A DNA stretch of 30,809 nucleotides from a virus: IMG/VR virus record IMGVR_UViG_3300031565_005660, positions 1-30,809 of that record; one strand, given 5' to 3'. Shown here piece after piece: positions 15,100 to 23,261 of this stretch. Numbering within the stretch: the first letter of the stretch is position 1; each line of letters opens with the position of its first letter. A program made the position numbers and the translations under genes. The notes under the pieces were generated by a model. It was not told where the DNA came from. It saw only the letters and a list, made by a program, of their open reading frames with translations, and ran no database searches.

Positions 15100-15722
15100 T
15101 AGCTCTCTCGTCTCCTCATGGTAAGCAGGGTGCATCGCAGGTTCGCGGTCTCCCAATCGTCGGATGGAAAGACCGTCTCATTGACGAACCGTATGATGTC
15201 CACCCAGTCCTCGTAATAGTCATGGATAGCCAACCAGCCGCCTGCTACTACATGCTCATGAAACCCCTCGTAGTCGCCGCGTATCCCTTCATAGGTATGC
15301 TCGCCATCAATGAAGAGCAGTCCAATCTCTCGCTGCCAGACCTTCGCGATTTCCCTGGAGTCGGCTCGAATGGGCGTCACCTGCGCCCCCAGCCCGAAAA
15401 GGTCAATGTTGAAATCGAAGCGCTCGCGGTGTTGGTCCCCGCCCTTCAGCCCGCTTGCCGGACTATACGGTCCCCAGGTGTCGATAGCCCAGACGTGCGC
15501 GCCCAGACCGGCCGCGGCACCCAATCCGAGCCGGCACGTCGACCGCCCGCGGAGGGAACCGATTTCTACGATAGCCTTGTCTGCGGGCACCCGCGCCGCG
15601 AGCCACGTAAGACGCTGCGCCTCATCCTCCTGTAGGTAACCCCAAACCCGTTTAGGGTGCGGGGTACATTTCAACGCCATCAGTTCGTTGTCGGGCGTCT
15701 GTGGTATCGTCGCCGTGTCCAT
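15099..15722 (-). CDS. Class I SAM methyltransferase, MTase_24 / sugar O-methyltransferase-like
   Basis: 207 residues from ATG at 15722 (TGATG overlap with the upstream methyltransferase; GGGAG six bases before). SAM-binding motif I is IVEIGSLRGRS at 51-61, the form used by MTase_24 and TylF/CmcI-like enzymes. L-L-F-I-D-G-E-H-T-Y-E-G at 135-146 and A-I-H-D-Y-Y at 165-170 supply the metal-binding Asp/His residues of that family. Family members O-methylate small molecules and sugars. Beside glycosyltransferases, methylation of a sugar hydroxyl is the most likely role. No membrane segment; cytoplasmic. Confidence 0.87.
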   Translation of the reverse strand: MDTATIPQTPDNELMALKCTPHPKRVWGYLQEDEAQRLTWLAARVPADKAIVEIGSLRGRSTCRLGLGAAAGLGAHVWAIDTWGPYSPASGLKGGDQHRERFDFNIDLFGLGAQVTPIRADSREIAKVWQREIGLLFIDGEHTYEGIRGDYEGFHEHVVAGGWLAIHDYYEDWVDIIRFVNETVFPSDDWETANLRCTLLTMRRRES

Positions 15723-16420
15723 CAGTCGCTCCCGCCAAGCCATGGCACCGCCGGGGGCTTCGCAACGATCACTTCTAGCGCGTCGCAGTCCGCCGCGATT
15801 ATAGAGAGCCCCGCCCTCATGCAAACCTCAAGCAGTTCGCCGGGATACCAGCGCCGGAAGTTCGCCGGCCAGTCGCCCCGGTCAGCCTCCTCGAATCGCT
15901 GCGGATAGCGCATCGCTGGAACCTGAAGCCATGCTATGCCATCGTCAGTCAGAACGCGCGGCAGGTCGCGCAGATACCGGACCACTACCTCTCTGTCCAT
16001 GTGCTGGAAGACCATGTGGGAGAAAGCAAACTGGATAGCACCATCCTTGATGGCTTCCAGCGAATATCCGCTGCCCTTTACGAGCACGACCTTCCCACCC
16101 TGCGTCATAATTGGCATCCGCTCGGCGGCCTGCCGCAGCATCTCGCCGCTTACGTCGAGCAGGTGGTAGGTCCCGACGACTGGGGCGAGATACTTGGCCG
16201 TCCTGCCGGTGCCCCCGCCGATATCGAGAACCGTCACCGCGGCACGATCCTCGAAGAAGAAATCGACCAGGCCGGCGAGATACTTGGCGTCCCTCTGCCC
16301 GCTCTCCTCAAACCATTCGGGACTCGCCCGGTAGCAGATGGCACTCGTCGAGTTCTCTTTCGCGAGTCGGTCCCAGAGCGCGTCCATCGAAGTCCCTGGG
16401 TCCCATTTGCCCTCAGGCAT
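15722..16420 (-). CDS. Class I SAM-dependent methyltransferase
   Basis: 232 residues, ATG at 16420 eight bases inside the phosphatase-like gene, GGAGGG upstream. Motif I is VLDIGGGTGRTA at 64-75, followed by H-L-L-D-V-S-G-E-M (acidic loop binding the SAM ribose), then D-G-A-I-Q-F-A-F-S-H-M-V-F-Q-H (motif IV region) and R-D-L-P-R-V-L-T-D-D-G (post IV). This is the Methyltransf_11/25 architecture; substrate is not set by sequence. Start and stop overlaps on both sides place it in the sugar cassette operon, so a sugar or a glycan-linked residue is the likely acceptor. A second methyltransferase of a different subfamily is adjacent. Confidence 0.87.
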   Translation of the reverse strand: MPEGKWDPGTSMDALWDRLAKENSTSAICYRASPEWFEESGQRDAKYLAGLVDFFFEDRAAVTVLDIGGGTGRTAKYLAPVVGTYHLLDVSGEMLRQAAERMPIMTQGGKVVLVKGSGYSLEAIKDGAIQFAFSHMVFQHMDREVVVRYLRDLPRVLTDDGIAWLQVPAMRYPQRFEEADRGDWPANFRRWYPGELLEVCMRAGLSIIAADCDALEVIVAKPPAVPWLGGSD

Positions 16421-17384
16421 AACCTAGACCCTCCAGTTGTCGTCGAATTTCGGCCTCGTCTACCGCCCCGCCCTCGGTGATCTGCGTCAATGCTATCCCC
16501 TCTATCCGCCGTGAGGGGGCCGCATCGAGCAGGTAGAGCAGCGTGGGAGTAACGTCTTCTACACTCACTTCCAAATTCTCGACTGGCCGTGCCTGTGGGC
16601 CCTTGTAGGCGATGATTCCGCGCCGCGTCGCCGGGTAGTTCGGCCCATGGCATAGACCCCAGCCATCCCCCTCGCGGGGTTCATCGGTCAAATCCAGCGC
16701 ATGGTCGGAAACAATGAATGTCCATTCGGGGTAGAGAGTGAACTCGAACCGCTGCAGCATCACCCGTATATCCGCCACGATGCTCTTCAGGGTCCGCTTC
16801 TGCCGGAACGTCCGATAGGCATAATGCGCGAGTCTGTCCAGGTCCGTCAAACAGAGAATGGCGAGATCGGGCTGCCCCTTCTTGAGTTCCACGAGGAATC
16901 TGTGCGCGAGTGCCCACCGGGCAGCATGGCAAGTCTCCATCAGGTCCTTGTCTGGACAGGCGAGGAAATCCCAGGAGGGCTCGCCTTGATGCGCGTAGTA
17001 GAGGTCGAGGTCGCGCCATGCCCAATCCACCGCCGCCTGCCGCGGGAATGTCCGATTCTTTTCGGGCGCGGGATACCCGCAGACGAGAAGCCGCCGCACC
17101 AACCGGGGCGGGTACGTGAAGGGCACATTGATCGCCACCGTTTCCATATCCGCGGCCGCGAGGTGGTCCCATACATAGGGCGGCCGCTTCAGGCCCTTAA
17201 GCATTCGCGGCTGTGGGACGTGCGGGATACCATGCCCCTCCGCCGTCAACCCCGTGAAGATGCTCGTCCAGGCGGGACCCGATAGTGCATGCGGGGAATC
17301 CAGAACGCCGGTATGGAAGCCGTCTTCCTCCAGCCAGTGCCGCCAGTCGTAGGAGTAGCCGTCAATGCCTACTACGAGAATCAT
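16413..17384 (-). CDS. Alkaline-phosphatase-superfamily phosphodiesterase/phosphatase
   Basis: 323 residues from ATG at 17384, overlapping the stop of the double glycosyltransferase (ATGA). The metal site of the superfamily is visible: Asp8 in VVGIDGYS, nucleophile Thr40/Ser41 in GPAWTSIFTGL followed by H-G-I at 51-53, D-x-D-x-x-x-H at 181-187, S-D-H at 226-228 and His246 in CHGPNY. The C-terminus has EDVTPTLLYLLD, which is the usual end of type I phosphodiesterase / nucleotide pyrophosphatase and related enzymes. No signal peptide or membrane segments, so cytoplasmic. Possible roles are hydrolysis of a nucleotide-sugar or phosphosugar, or transfer of a phospho-alcohol to a sugar. Such an enzyme among phage head genes is unusual. 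Confidence 0.85.
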   Translation of the reverse strand: MILVVGIDGYSYDWRHWLEEDGFHTGVLDSPHALSGPAWTSIFTGLTAEGHGIPHVPQPRMLKGLKRPPYVWDHLAAADMETVAINVPFTYPPRLVRRLLVCGYPAPEKNRTFPRQAAVDWAWRDLDLYYAHQGEPSWDFLACPDKDLMETCHAARWALAHRFLVELKKGQPDLAILCLTDLDRLAHYAYRTFRQKRTLKSIVADIRVMLQRFEFTLYPEWTFIVSDHALDLTDEPREGDGWGLCHGPNYPATRRGIIAYKGPQARPVENLEVSVEDVTPTLLYLLDAAPSRRIEGIALTQITEGGAVDEAEIRRQLEGLGYA

Positions 17385-19483
17385 GCCTGCGCCCTCCACT
17401 GCGCGACCCTTGCGCGGAATACCTTATCATCAGCGAGCGCCCTCTCCCGCGTACCCTCGGGCCGTCTGCCACCTGGAGCGAGGAAATGCCAGGCGAGGGC
17501 CTGGGTGTCAACGAGTAACTTCTTCTTACCGAGAAGGTGCAACCTAACGCTCGCATCGGATTCTTCCCGCTGTCCGAACCGGCTATAGCAATCCGCGAAC
17601 CCGCCGACCTCCTGGAGCGCACTCGCCCGATACATCCACGTCGAATATAAGTGTTCGCACTCCACGACCGCCTCGTCGGAGAACTGCCAGAACTGCAGCC
17701 TCGCATGGCCGGCCAGCAGATCGGCCAGCGTATTCGTCATCCCTCGCTTGGTGGCAAGAGGGCCGTATTCATGCAGGACTCCATCGCTGTGCATGGGATA
17801 GCAGCCGCCGACGGCCCCGACTTCGGGTTGGTTATCAATCAAGCGGTAAAGACGCTCTATGAAATCCGGTCGGGCTGGCAGAAGGTCGTCGTCAATTCTT
17901 AGGACGAGATCGGTCCCGAGATGTTCTAGCGCGATTTGATGGTTCGGACTGGCACCCCTTCCCGAACCCTGGACTATATCGCACGGGATACCGCTCTGCT
18001 CCCAGCGCTCGACCATCTGTTTGACGGCGGAATTGTCTCGTAAGGTTGGTTCGCCATCATTCACGATACAGATGGCATTCGGGCGCTTCGTCTGCACGTA
18101 GAGCGCCGATAGTAAGATCGCGAGGTATCCCGGTCTATCTCTCGTGGGGATACCTACGCCGAGCGTTTCCATCCCTGGCGGACTGGGGGCGCCGAGAACC
18201 GCGGCACCGCTGGATTTCGCGAGTGGAGTCCCTGGAACAGACTCGCGGACGGTTTCGGGTCCTCGGCGCTCCTTCAGTCCCAAGACATCGGCGATACCGC
18301 GGGCCATGCGCGCATATGTGAATCGCTGCCGCAGGTCCTCGGCGATCTCCCTCTGTTTCAACTCGTCGGGCGACTCCTCGAATACCCGCCGCATCCAGTC
18401 GGCGACGTCCGCGAGGTCGGGTTCGGCCCACAGCGGCCTTTCGTCAGCCTCATAGAGACCGAGGTTGTTGTTGCTCGGGGCCATCATGTAGGGGAACAAG
18501 TGCGCGTTCTCATCTGTAGCATATTCGAGTTGCCCGCTCCACCCGGTAGTACCGAGTCGGCAGCCGCAGGCCAGCGCCTCCAATCCCGTCAAGCCGAACC
18601 CTTCGACTCGTGCTGGCGCGAGATACGCGCCGTGCTGCGCGGCGCGCCGGTAGAATGCAGCAACTTCGCTATCCATCCATGGCGGTTGTGAATTGCCCAT
18701 GCCCATCTGATATATATACTCGACCCGCGGTGCCTTACTGCCGAGTCGCTTCCGCCATTCGGCAATGATCTCCCGGCACCAAGCATCGCGGCCATAGTCG
18801 TAGTTCTTGACTACGAGCAGAACTTTGTCGGAACGCTTGAATGCCTGCCCGTAAGCCTCCAGCGCGACATCAACGCCCTTGCGAGGCGACATAGCGCCGA
18901 CCATGGCGAAGATGAATGAGTTGCCGCCAATATCCATAATCGGACCGTCAGGACAAAACAGCGATGTATCGATTCCATTCGGAATGACCCGCAGGCGGTC
19001 CTCCGATACCCCTGCCGCACTCAGGGCATCTCGCACGGCACCGCTTACGCAGATGTTCCCCGTGAAGTGCTCTAAGAAGTACGCGACGTGATTACGTGGC
19101 GCGATGCTATTGTCGAAATGAAACCATGACCAGGAACCGGACGGCCCCTCGAATGTCCCCGCGTTGCAGAGCAGACTCTTTCCTATCGGGGGCTGGTCAC
19201 GATTTGCTCGCCACGTCTGCCGGTCCACCGAGAAGCCCATGCGTTGCAGTGCCAGAGTGACTTGCCGTGAGAGTGTGCAGAGGGAATGCCCACAACCCGG
19301 CATACAGGGGGTTCGATAGAGCGTCATATTCGATGTGGTCGGATCGTCGATGACCTCTACCGAGGACCCGAAACCGCCTAGTGCGTTAATTGGCAGAACC
19401 GTTGTCTCGCCCGCGCGAATCAACCAAATGCCCGAAAGCTGATCGACCCTGGACGTATTTCGTACCTTTACCGTTTCTGACAT
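17381..19483 (-). CDS. Two-domain glycosyltransferase: GT4 (GT-B) fused to GT2 (GT-A)
   Basis: 700 residues from ATG at 19483 with GGGAG six bases upstream; an in-frame ATG at 19537 would place an intergenic hairpin inside the gene. Residues 1-50 form a small beta domain (V-R-N-T-S-R-V, I-R-A-G-E-T-T-V-L-P). A short Cys segment with CMPGCGHSLC lies near 60-69. Residues 70-415 are a GT4 domain with VIPNGID at 166-172 and EGFGLTGLEALACG at 294-307, in which both family Glu are kept. Residues 440-700 are a GT2 domain: G-I-P-T-R-D-R-P, I-V-N-D-G-E, metal-binding RIDDDLLP at 530-537 and an R-E-E-S-D acceptor loop near 639-643. Two sugars could be added in sequence by one chain. It opens the cassette. 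Confidence 0.9.
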   Translation of the reverse strand: MSETVKVRNTSRVDQLSGIWLIRAGETTVLPINALGGFGSSVEVIDDPTTSNMTLYRTPCMPGCGHSLCTLSRQVTLALQRMGFSVDRQTWRANRDQPPIGKSLLCNAGTFEGPSGSWSWFHFDNSIAPRNHVAYFLEHFTGNICVSGAVRDALSAAGVSEDRLRVIPNGIDTSLFCPDGPIMDIGGNSFIFAMVGAMSPRKGVDVALEAYGQAFKRSDKVLLVVKNYDYGRDAWCREIIAEWRKRLGSKAPRVEYIYQMGMGNSQPPWMDSEVAAFYRRAAQHGAYLAPARVEGFGLTGLEALACGCRLGTTGWSGQLEYATDENAHLFPYMMAPSNNNLGLYEADERPLWAEPDLADVADWMRRVFEESPDELKQREIAEDLRQRFTYARMARGIADVLGLKERRGPETVRESVPGTPLAKSSGAAVLGAPSPPGMETLGVGIPTRDRPGYLAILLSALYVQTKRPNAICIVNDGEPTLRDNSAVKQMVERWEQSGIPCDIVQGSGRGASPNHQIALEHLGTDLVLRIDDDLLPARPDFIERLYRLIDNQPEVGAVGGCYPMHSDGVLHEYGPLATKRGMTNTLADLLAGHARLQFWQFSDEAVVECEHLYSTWMYRASALQEVGGFADCYSRFGQREESDASVRLHLLGKKKLLVDTQALAWHFLAPGGRRPEGTRERALADDKVFRARVAQWRAQA

Positions 19484-19502
19484 CCGAGGCTCCCGGAATG
19501 TA

Positions 19503-19531
19503 GGGGAGGGCGACAGATCGCCGCCCTCCCC
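19503..19531 (-). promoter_or_regulatory. Perfect 10-bp hairpin between capsid gene and glycosyltransferase gene
   Basis: GGGGAGGGCG at 19503-19512 is the exact complement of CGCCCTCCCC at 19522-19531 with a nine-base loop. On the minus strand it follows the capsid gene stop by 38 bases and precedes the next start by 19. There is no U tract after it, so it may be an mRNA 3'-end stabiliser or a partial or factor-assisted terminator rather than an intrinsic terminator. Confidence 0.7.
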
Positions 19532-19569
19532 ACTCATTGCGTCAGTCAGTCCAGTCGGTACCGTTCAGA

Positions 19570-22500
19570 CTACCAACCCACGCCCTGAACAGCCGGCTGG
19601 CAGGTGACGGTCGCAAGGCTGTTGCCTACGACCTTGGAGTAGCCGAAGCGGCTCATCACCGCAACTGTCTCACAGAGGGTATCCGGGTTGACAAACGCCG
19701 GAGCGGTGTAGAGCGGAATGAACGGGCAGTAGACCATGCCCGAGTCATACCAGTCCGCACCCTTGCGCCCAACGAGAATCAACTCGGTGGGCCAGAAATC
19801 GGGGTCGGCACCGTAGACCTTGTACTTCGGCTGTCCGTCCAAGGTCCCAACGCGGTTGATACCGACTTCCCACTCGGCGGCTTCCGCGTCTACGGTCGTT
19901 GCCGACCAACTCTCTAATCGCATCAGTCGAATCAGCGCGTTCGACCCGGCGACGGCCCAATTCGTGCGGGCGCGTCGCTGCGCCCGGACAAGGCCATCTG
20001 CCTGCAGGATGTGCCGGTAGAGTTCCTTCTGCCAGGTGCCAAGTTCGACGTAGCCGGCAGCCGGCAGGAGACAACCGAAGTTCACATTGCCGGCGGTGAC
20101 GTTACCAGCCGGGTCCGCGGCGGTTCGCATGGTATTCATGAGCAGGGCGACCACCTCTCGGGCGATCTCGTCTGCCATGAAGTTGACCATCTCCGCCTCG
20201 ATAGCGATACCGTGGTCTGCCCGCAGGTTCTGGCGGACTTCACTCGACCACTGCGCCCGCAACTTCTTCGTGTCCATGGTGATATCAGCGTGAGTCAGGC
20301 TGAGCTTCACCTGCGGTATAGTGGCCTGTTCAGAGACGTACTGAGCGTAGTCAGAACAGAACTCGCCCGGAATAGCCGGGTTGCCCAGCGTCGGGTCGTA
20401 GAGGAAGTCGAGGAAGTGGACCACGCCGGTCGACTTCGTCATGGGCTGAACGCTCATCAGTTCCATAACCCACTGGAGACGCGCCCACACCTGCCGGATG
20501 ATCGGCAGGACGTAAGGCACCGTCTGCGCGACGTTCGTGGTGCCCGTCCATTCGAGCATAGCGAACTGGGGCCGGTACTGCCGTAGGTTCGCCATCAGGT
20601 AGTTGGGGTACATGCGGATCACGTTTTCCACCACCGTGCGGAAGACGTGATTCGGGTTGCCGGGGTGGTACCCGTGGAAGGGGGCATCCCCGCCCAACGC
20701 CCTCGCAACCGGGTCGTCGGGATCGGTGGAACTGTGCAGGCCATTGTCGGGAATCCCCTCGCACAAGAGATCGAGAACTTCTTCGCGGCTCTCGGGGAGG
20801 AAGCGCGGGGAAAGTACGCCAAGCTGGAACTCCTTGGCGCGGTCCTCGCGGCTCTTTTCGGGGGTGGAAGCGACGTGGGCGGCGGTAATACCCATTCCGC
20901 CCGGACGGTTGATGATCAGCAGGCCGATCTCCTGAAGGGTGCGCTCGGTACGCTCATAGGTCGGCTGAAGCTGGTCGACTTCCGTGACCTCCGCCAACCT
21001 CTGCTCCATGAGCTTGCGCGCTGGCGGTTCCCATGCCTTGACCTCGTCGGTCTCCATGATCGCCGTGGTAGCGAGCTTGAGGGCCGCGGCCTTCTCCTCA
21101 GCCTTCTTCTCATCGGCCTGGCCCTGCACGTAAGTCGTAACGACTTCGGCTAGGCTATCAATACGCCCGGACATCTCACTAAGTTTGTCCGGTTCCTTCG
21201 TCTCCGTCTTCGGCTTGGGCTCTTCGCCGTCAACCTTTGGCGGATCGGCACCCGCGGCAGGCGGGTCGCCTTTCGTCTCCATGAGGACCTGTACGCCGGC
21301 GGTCGTGCCCTTGGCGACGGCCTCCTGGATGAGCTTCTGCAACTCTTCTGTGGTCATTTCGTCTAGCACCTCGTCGATGGTCTCTCCAGGAACATCACTC
21401 GACGAGGGAGCCGAAGCGGCTGCCGCAGGCTGACCGTCCCTCTCCCTGAAATTGCGAACGCCCGCGACCTCATCGCCCTCGTGGGCGGCAGCGCCTAGGA
21501 CGAAGTCCCAGCCGCCGAGGTTCGCGAGCGCCGTCTTCTCATCTACAATCTCAACTGTTTGTCCGTCTCTTACCTCCGTAGTCGTGATAGCGGCAGTGCG
21601 CGAACTCACCTGCACCGGAACGCCGTTGCGGACGAGCCGCTGCACATCAGCGCCTTTGCTAGTGTTGATAACGTCCGTCGCCCCCAGCAGGTGATTGCCT
21701 TCGAGCCGCAAGTCCCGCCAGGGGGTGCAGACCGTATCCATAAGCCGGGGCCGGCCGTCGGCAGGGTGGTCACCCTCGCCGAGCCACCGCTTCGAGCGGG
21801 CCGTGCCCTCCTTCGACTCCGCGACGATACTCTCAAAGAGGCCCTTGGGGTAGACTCGCCCATTCTTCGTGGGGGTGTCCGCAATACCGAGCAGGCATTC
21901 CACCGTCATAAGGTGGTCGGTGCTGCCCGCGGTCGTGGTCGTGTCCTTCTCGGCGACGATTCGGACGGGGGCGGTGTAGGTTTCGAGGAGTTCAGTCGTC
22001 TCGGCTTGCGCTGGAACATCGCCGGCGAGGGTCGCTTCGCCGTCGCCCGCCGGGGGTGCCGTGCGAATCGCTTCGGCGTCGTCAACGCGCAGAACGGCCC
22101 GCACCTGGCGAATGTCCTCCAGGGATACCGTGCCGTCCTCGCCTCGCTTCCATGCGGCCCGGTAGAGCTGCCCCTGGCCTCCACTGACGACCACGCGGTT
22201 GCCGAACGTGGCCTCCAGGCTCGGCCCCCACTCTTCCTCCGACCCGAAGGACTGGTAACCGTCCTTGATCGCCTTGCGGATGTCCCGCATGTCGGCCTCA
22301 TAGCTGCCGTCGATGCGAACGTAGACCTCCATGAGGGGCGACGTCTCAGCAGGCACCGGAAGGGCGGGGAACTCTTGCCCGTCGTCCATCGCGTAGATTG
22401 AGGCGCGGGCGTCCGGGAAGGCCTGCTCCCTCACCTTTCGCGGTGTCTCCATCACGACGGAATCCGCCTGCTCCAGGAGGATGCGCAACTCGGTAGCGCC

Positions 22501-22707
22501 ATCCTCGTCGCCGCGCTCCAATGCCGCGCGAATCTGTGCCTCGATGCTGTCCCTGACCTGGGCCATGTCTAGCGTCTCCCCTGCCGCTTCCTGCGGCGTC
22601 TTGCCGTGTCGCTTGTGGTACGCGATGGCGCAGATGCGCTTCGCGTCGGCCAGGGACTTCCCGGATTTCTTTTCGCTCGCCACGCAGGCGAGGTATTCCT
22701 TGGGCAT
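19570..22707 (-). CDS. Prohead protease - scaffold - major capsid polyprotein (gp21/gp22/gp23-like fusion)
   Basis: 1045 residues from ATG at 22707 (AGAGGC before it; an in-frame start at 22791 would read through a terminator-like hairpin). Residues 1-45 form a small Cys-containing module (C8, C26). Residues 265-420 resemble T4 gp21 prohead protease: KNGRVYPKGLF, then GEGDHP with catalytic His314, and VQVSSR with candidate Ser368/369. Residues 440-600 are charged, E/K-rich and helical, like a scaffold core. Residues 604-1045 resemble T4 gp23: A-H-V-A, QPMTKSTGVV at 754-763, KLRAQWSSEVRQNLRADHG at 815-833, and CPFIPLYTAPAFV before SRFGY. LxE sites at 591-593 and 637-639 are possible cleavage points, since gp21 cuts after such motifs. 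Fusing three separate T4 functions is remarkable. Confidence 0.85.
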   Translation of the reverse strand: MPKEYLACVASEKKSGKSLADAKRICAIAYHKRHGKTPQEAAGETLDMAQVRDSIEAQIRAALERGDEDGATELRILLEQADSVVMETPRKVREQAFPDARASIYAMDDGQEFPALPVPAETSPLMEVYVRIDGSYEADMRDIRKAIKDGYQSFGSEEEWGPSLEATFGNRVVVSGGQGQLYRAAWKRGEDGTVSLEDIRQVRAVLRVDDAEAIRTAPPAGDGEATLAGDVPAQAETTELLETYTAPVRIVAEKDTTTTAGSTDHLMTVECLLGIADTPTKNGRVYPKGLFESIVAESKEGTARSKRWLGEGDHPADGRPRLMDTVCTPWRDLRLEGNHLLGATDVINTSKGADVQRLVRNGVPVQVSSRTAAITTTEVRDGQTVEIVDEKTALANLGGWDFVLGAAAHEGDEVAGVRNFRERDGQPAAAASAPSSSDVPGETIDEVLDEMTTEELQKLIQEAVAKGTTAGVQVLMETKGDPPAAGADPPKVDGEEPKPKTETKEPDKLSEMSGRIDSLAEVVTTYVQGQADEKKAEEKAAALKLATTAIMETDEVKAWEPPARKLMEQRLAEVTEVDQLQPTYERTERTLQEIGLLIINRPGGMGITAAHVASTPEKSREDRAKEFQLGVLSPRFLPESREEVLDLLCEGIPDNGLHSSTDPDDPVARALGGDAPFHGYHPGNPNHVFRTVVENVIRMYPNYLMANLRQYRPQFAMLEWTGTTNVAQTVPYVLPIIRQVWARLQWVMELMSVQPMTKSTGVVHFLDFLYDPTLGNPAIPGEFCSDYAQYVSEQATIPQVKLSLTHADITMDTKKLRAQWSSEVRQNLRADHGIAIEAEMVNFMADEIAREVVALLMNTMRTAADPAGNVTAGNVNFGCLLPAAGYVELGTWQKELYRHILQADGLVRAQRRARTNWAVAGSNALIRLMRLESWSATTVDAEAAEWEVGINRVGTLDGQPKYKVYGADPDFWPTELILVGRKGADWYDSGMVYCPFIPLYTAPAFVNPDTLCETVAVMSRFGYSKVVGNSLATVTCQPAVQGVGW

Positions 22708-22735
22708 ATCGCCTCTATGAGTCACCACGCCCGGC

Positions 22736-22778
22736 CAAATAGAAACCCCCCGGTCTCTCTCGGCCGAGAACGAGGGGT
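22736..22778 (-). terminator. Terminator-like hairpin upstream of the capsid gene
   Basis: ACCCC at 22745-22749 pairs with GGGGT at 22774-22778, and an inner TCTC/GAGA stem (22758-22769) around GGCC sits within. On the minus strand TTTCTATTT follows. It lies between the 64-residue gene and the capsid start, only about 30 bases before the ATG. It could limit upstream read-through or protect the 5' end of the capsid message. Confidence 0.55.
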
Positions 22779-22780
22779 GA

Positions 22781-22813
22781 TGAAGCTTCACGGCCTGCCG
22801 CTAGCTAGGCGGC
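22781..22813 (-). promoter_or_regulatory. Palindrome and second hairpin in the capsid gene leader
   Basis: TGAAGCTTCA at 22781-22790 is a perfect 10-base palindrome, and GCCGC/GCGGC at 22797-22801 and 22809-22813 form a five-pair stem around TAGCTAG. With the adjacent terminator-like hairpin they fill the 140-base gap between 22708 and 22847, which holds no gene. No clear -35/-10 pair was seen here on the minus strand. Confidence 0.4.
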
Positions 22814-22847
22814 TGACCGGGCGTGTTATTCGCTTTGTGCTCTCGCC

Positions 22848-23042
22848 TCAGTCCAGAAAGATCACTCCGTCAGGGCCAGCCTGCACCACAGTCGTATGAG
22901 AAATGCGGGGGTCGTCGGGCTCTACGGCAGACATTCCCGCATAGCGATAGTTGCCGCCGCACATGTGAATATGCACTGCGACAATCGCCTTTCCGGGGTG
23001 CAGTTTCTCCTGGATTTTTGTCTCGTCCCATGTATTCCTCAT
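22848..23042 (-). CDS. Small protein upstream of the capsid gene, unknown function
   Basis: 64 residues, ATG at 23042 with AGGAGG seven bases upstream, an ideal ribosome site. The sequence has KAIVAVHIHMCGGNYRYAGM in the middle and an Asp/Pro-rich end (EPDDPRISH, PDGVIFLD), suggesting a compact beta protein. Two His and one Cys occur close together (H24, H26, C28). It lies between another small gene and the capsid leader. In other phages small proteins at this place are head decoration or assembly factors, but nothing in the sequence proves that. Confidence 0.75.
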   Translation of the reverse strand: MRNTWDETKIQEKLHPGKAIVAVHIHMCGGNYRYAGMSAVEPDDPRISHTTVVQAGPDGVIFLD

Positions 23043-23053
23043 GCTCTCGCCTC

Positions 23054-23251
23054 CTATATGCTCTCCGACTGCTCCGTTAGCCGTTCGGCCTTGTTCGCCT
23101 CCAGCAGCGGCCGCACTGCATCGCCAACGTGCAGGGTGACCGTATACCCGTCTACCGCCTTCGCTACGGACATGACCTCCACGCGCCGCCCGCTCTTGCG
23201 GCCAATGATCTCAGCCGCCTCTTCGGCGATACGCATGGCCCTCTCTAGCAT
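23054..23251 (-). CDS. Small alpha/beta protein, unknown function
   Basis: 65 residues from ATG at 23251, preceded by GGGAGGCGAGG. A longer frame to 23362 adds an Arg/Trp-rich stretch lying inside the Mu gpF-like gene and is not likely. The N-terminal helix (MLERAMRIAEEAAEIIGRK) is followed by strands VEVMSVAKAVDGYTVTLHVG and a C-terminal charged helix. It begins 11 bases after the gpF-like stop (11-base gap 23252-23261 minus one) and is followed by the 64-residue gene. No family recognised; a head-assembly role is possible from position alone. Confidence 0.72.
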   Translation of the reverse strand: MLERAMRIAEEAAEIIGRKSGRRVEVMSVAKAVDGYTVTLHVGDAVRPLLEANKAERLTEQSESI

Positions 23252-23261
23252 CCTCGCCTCC

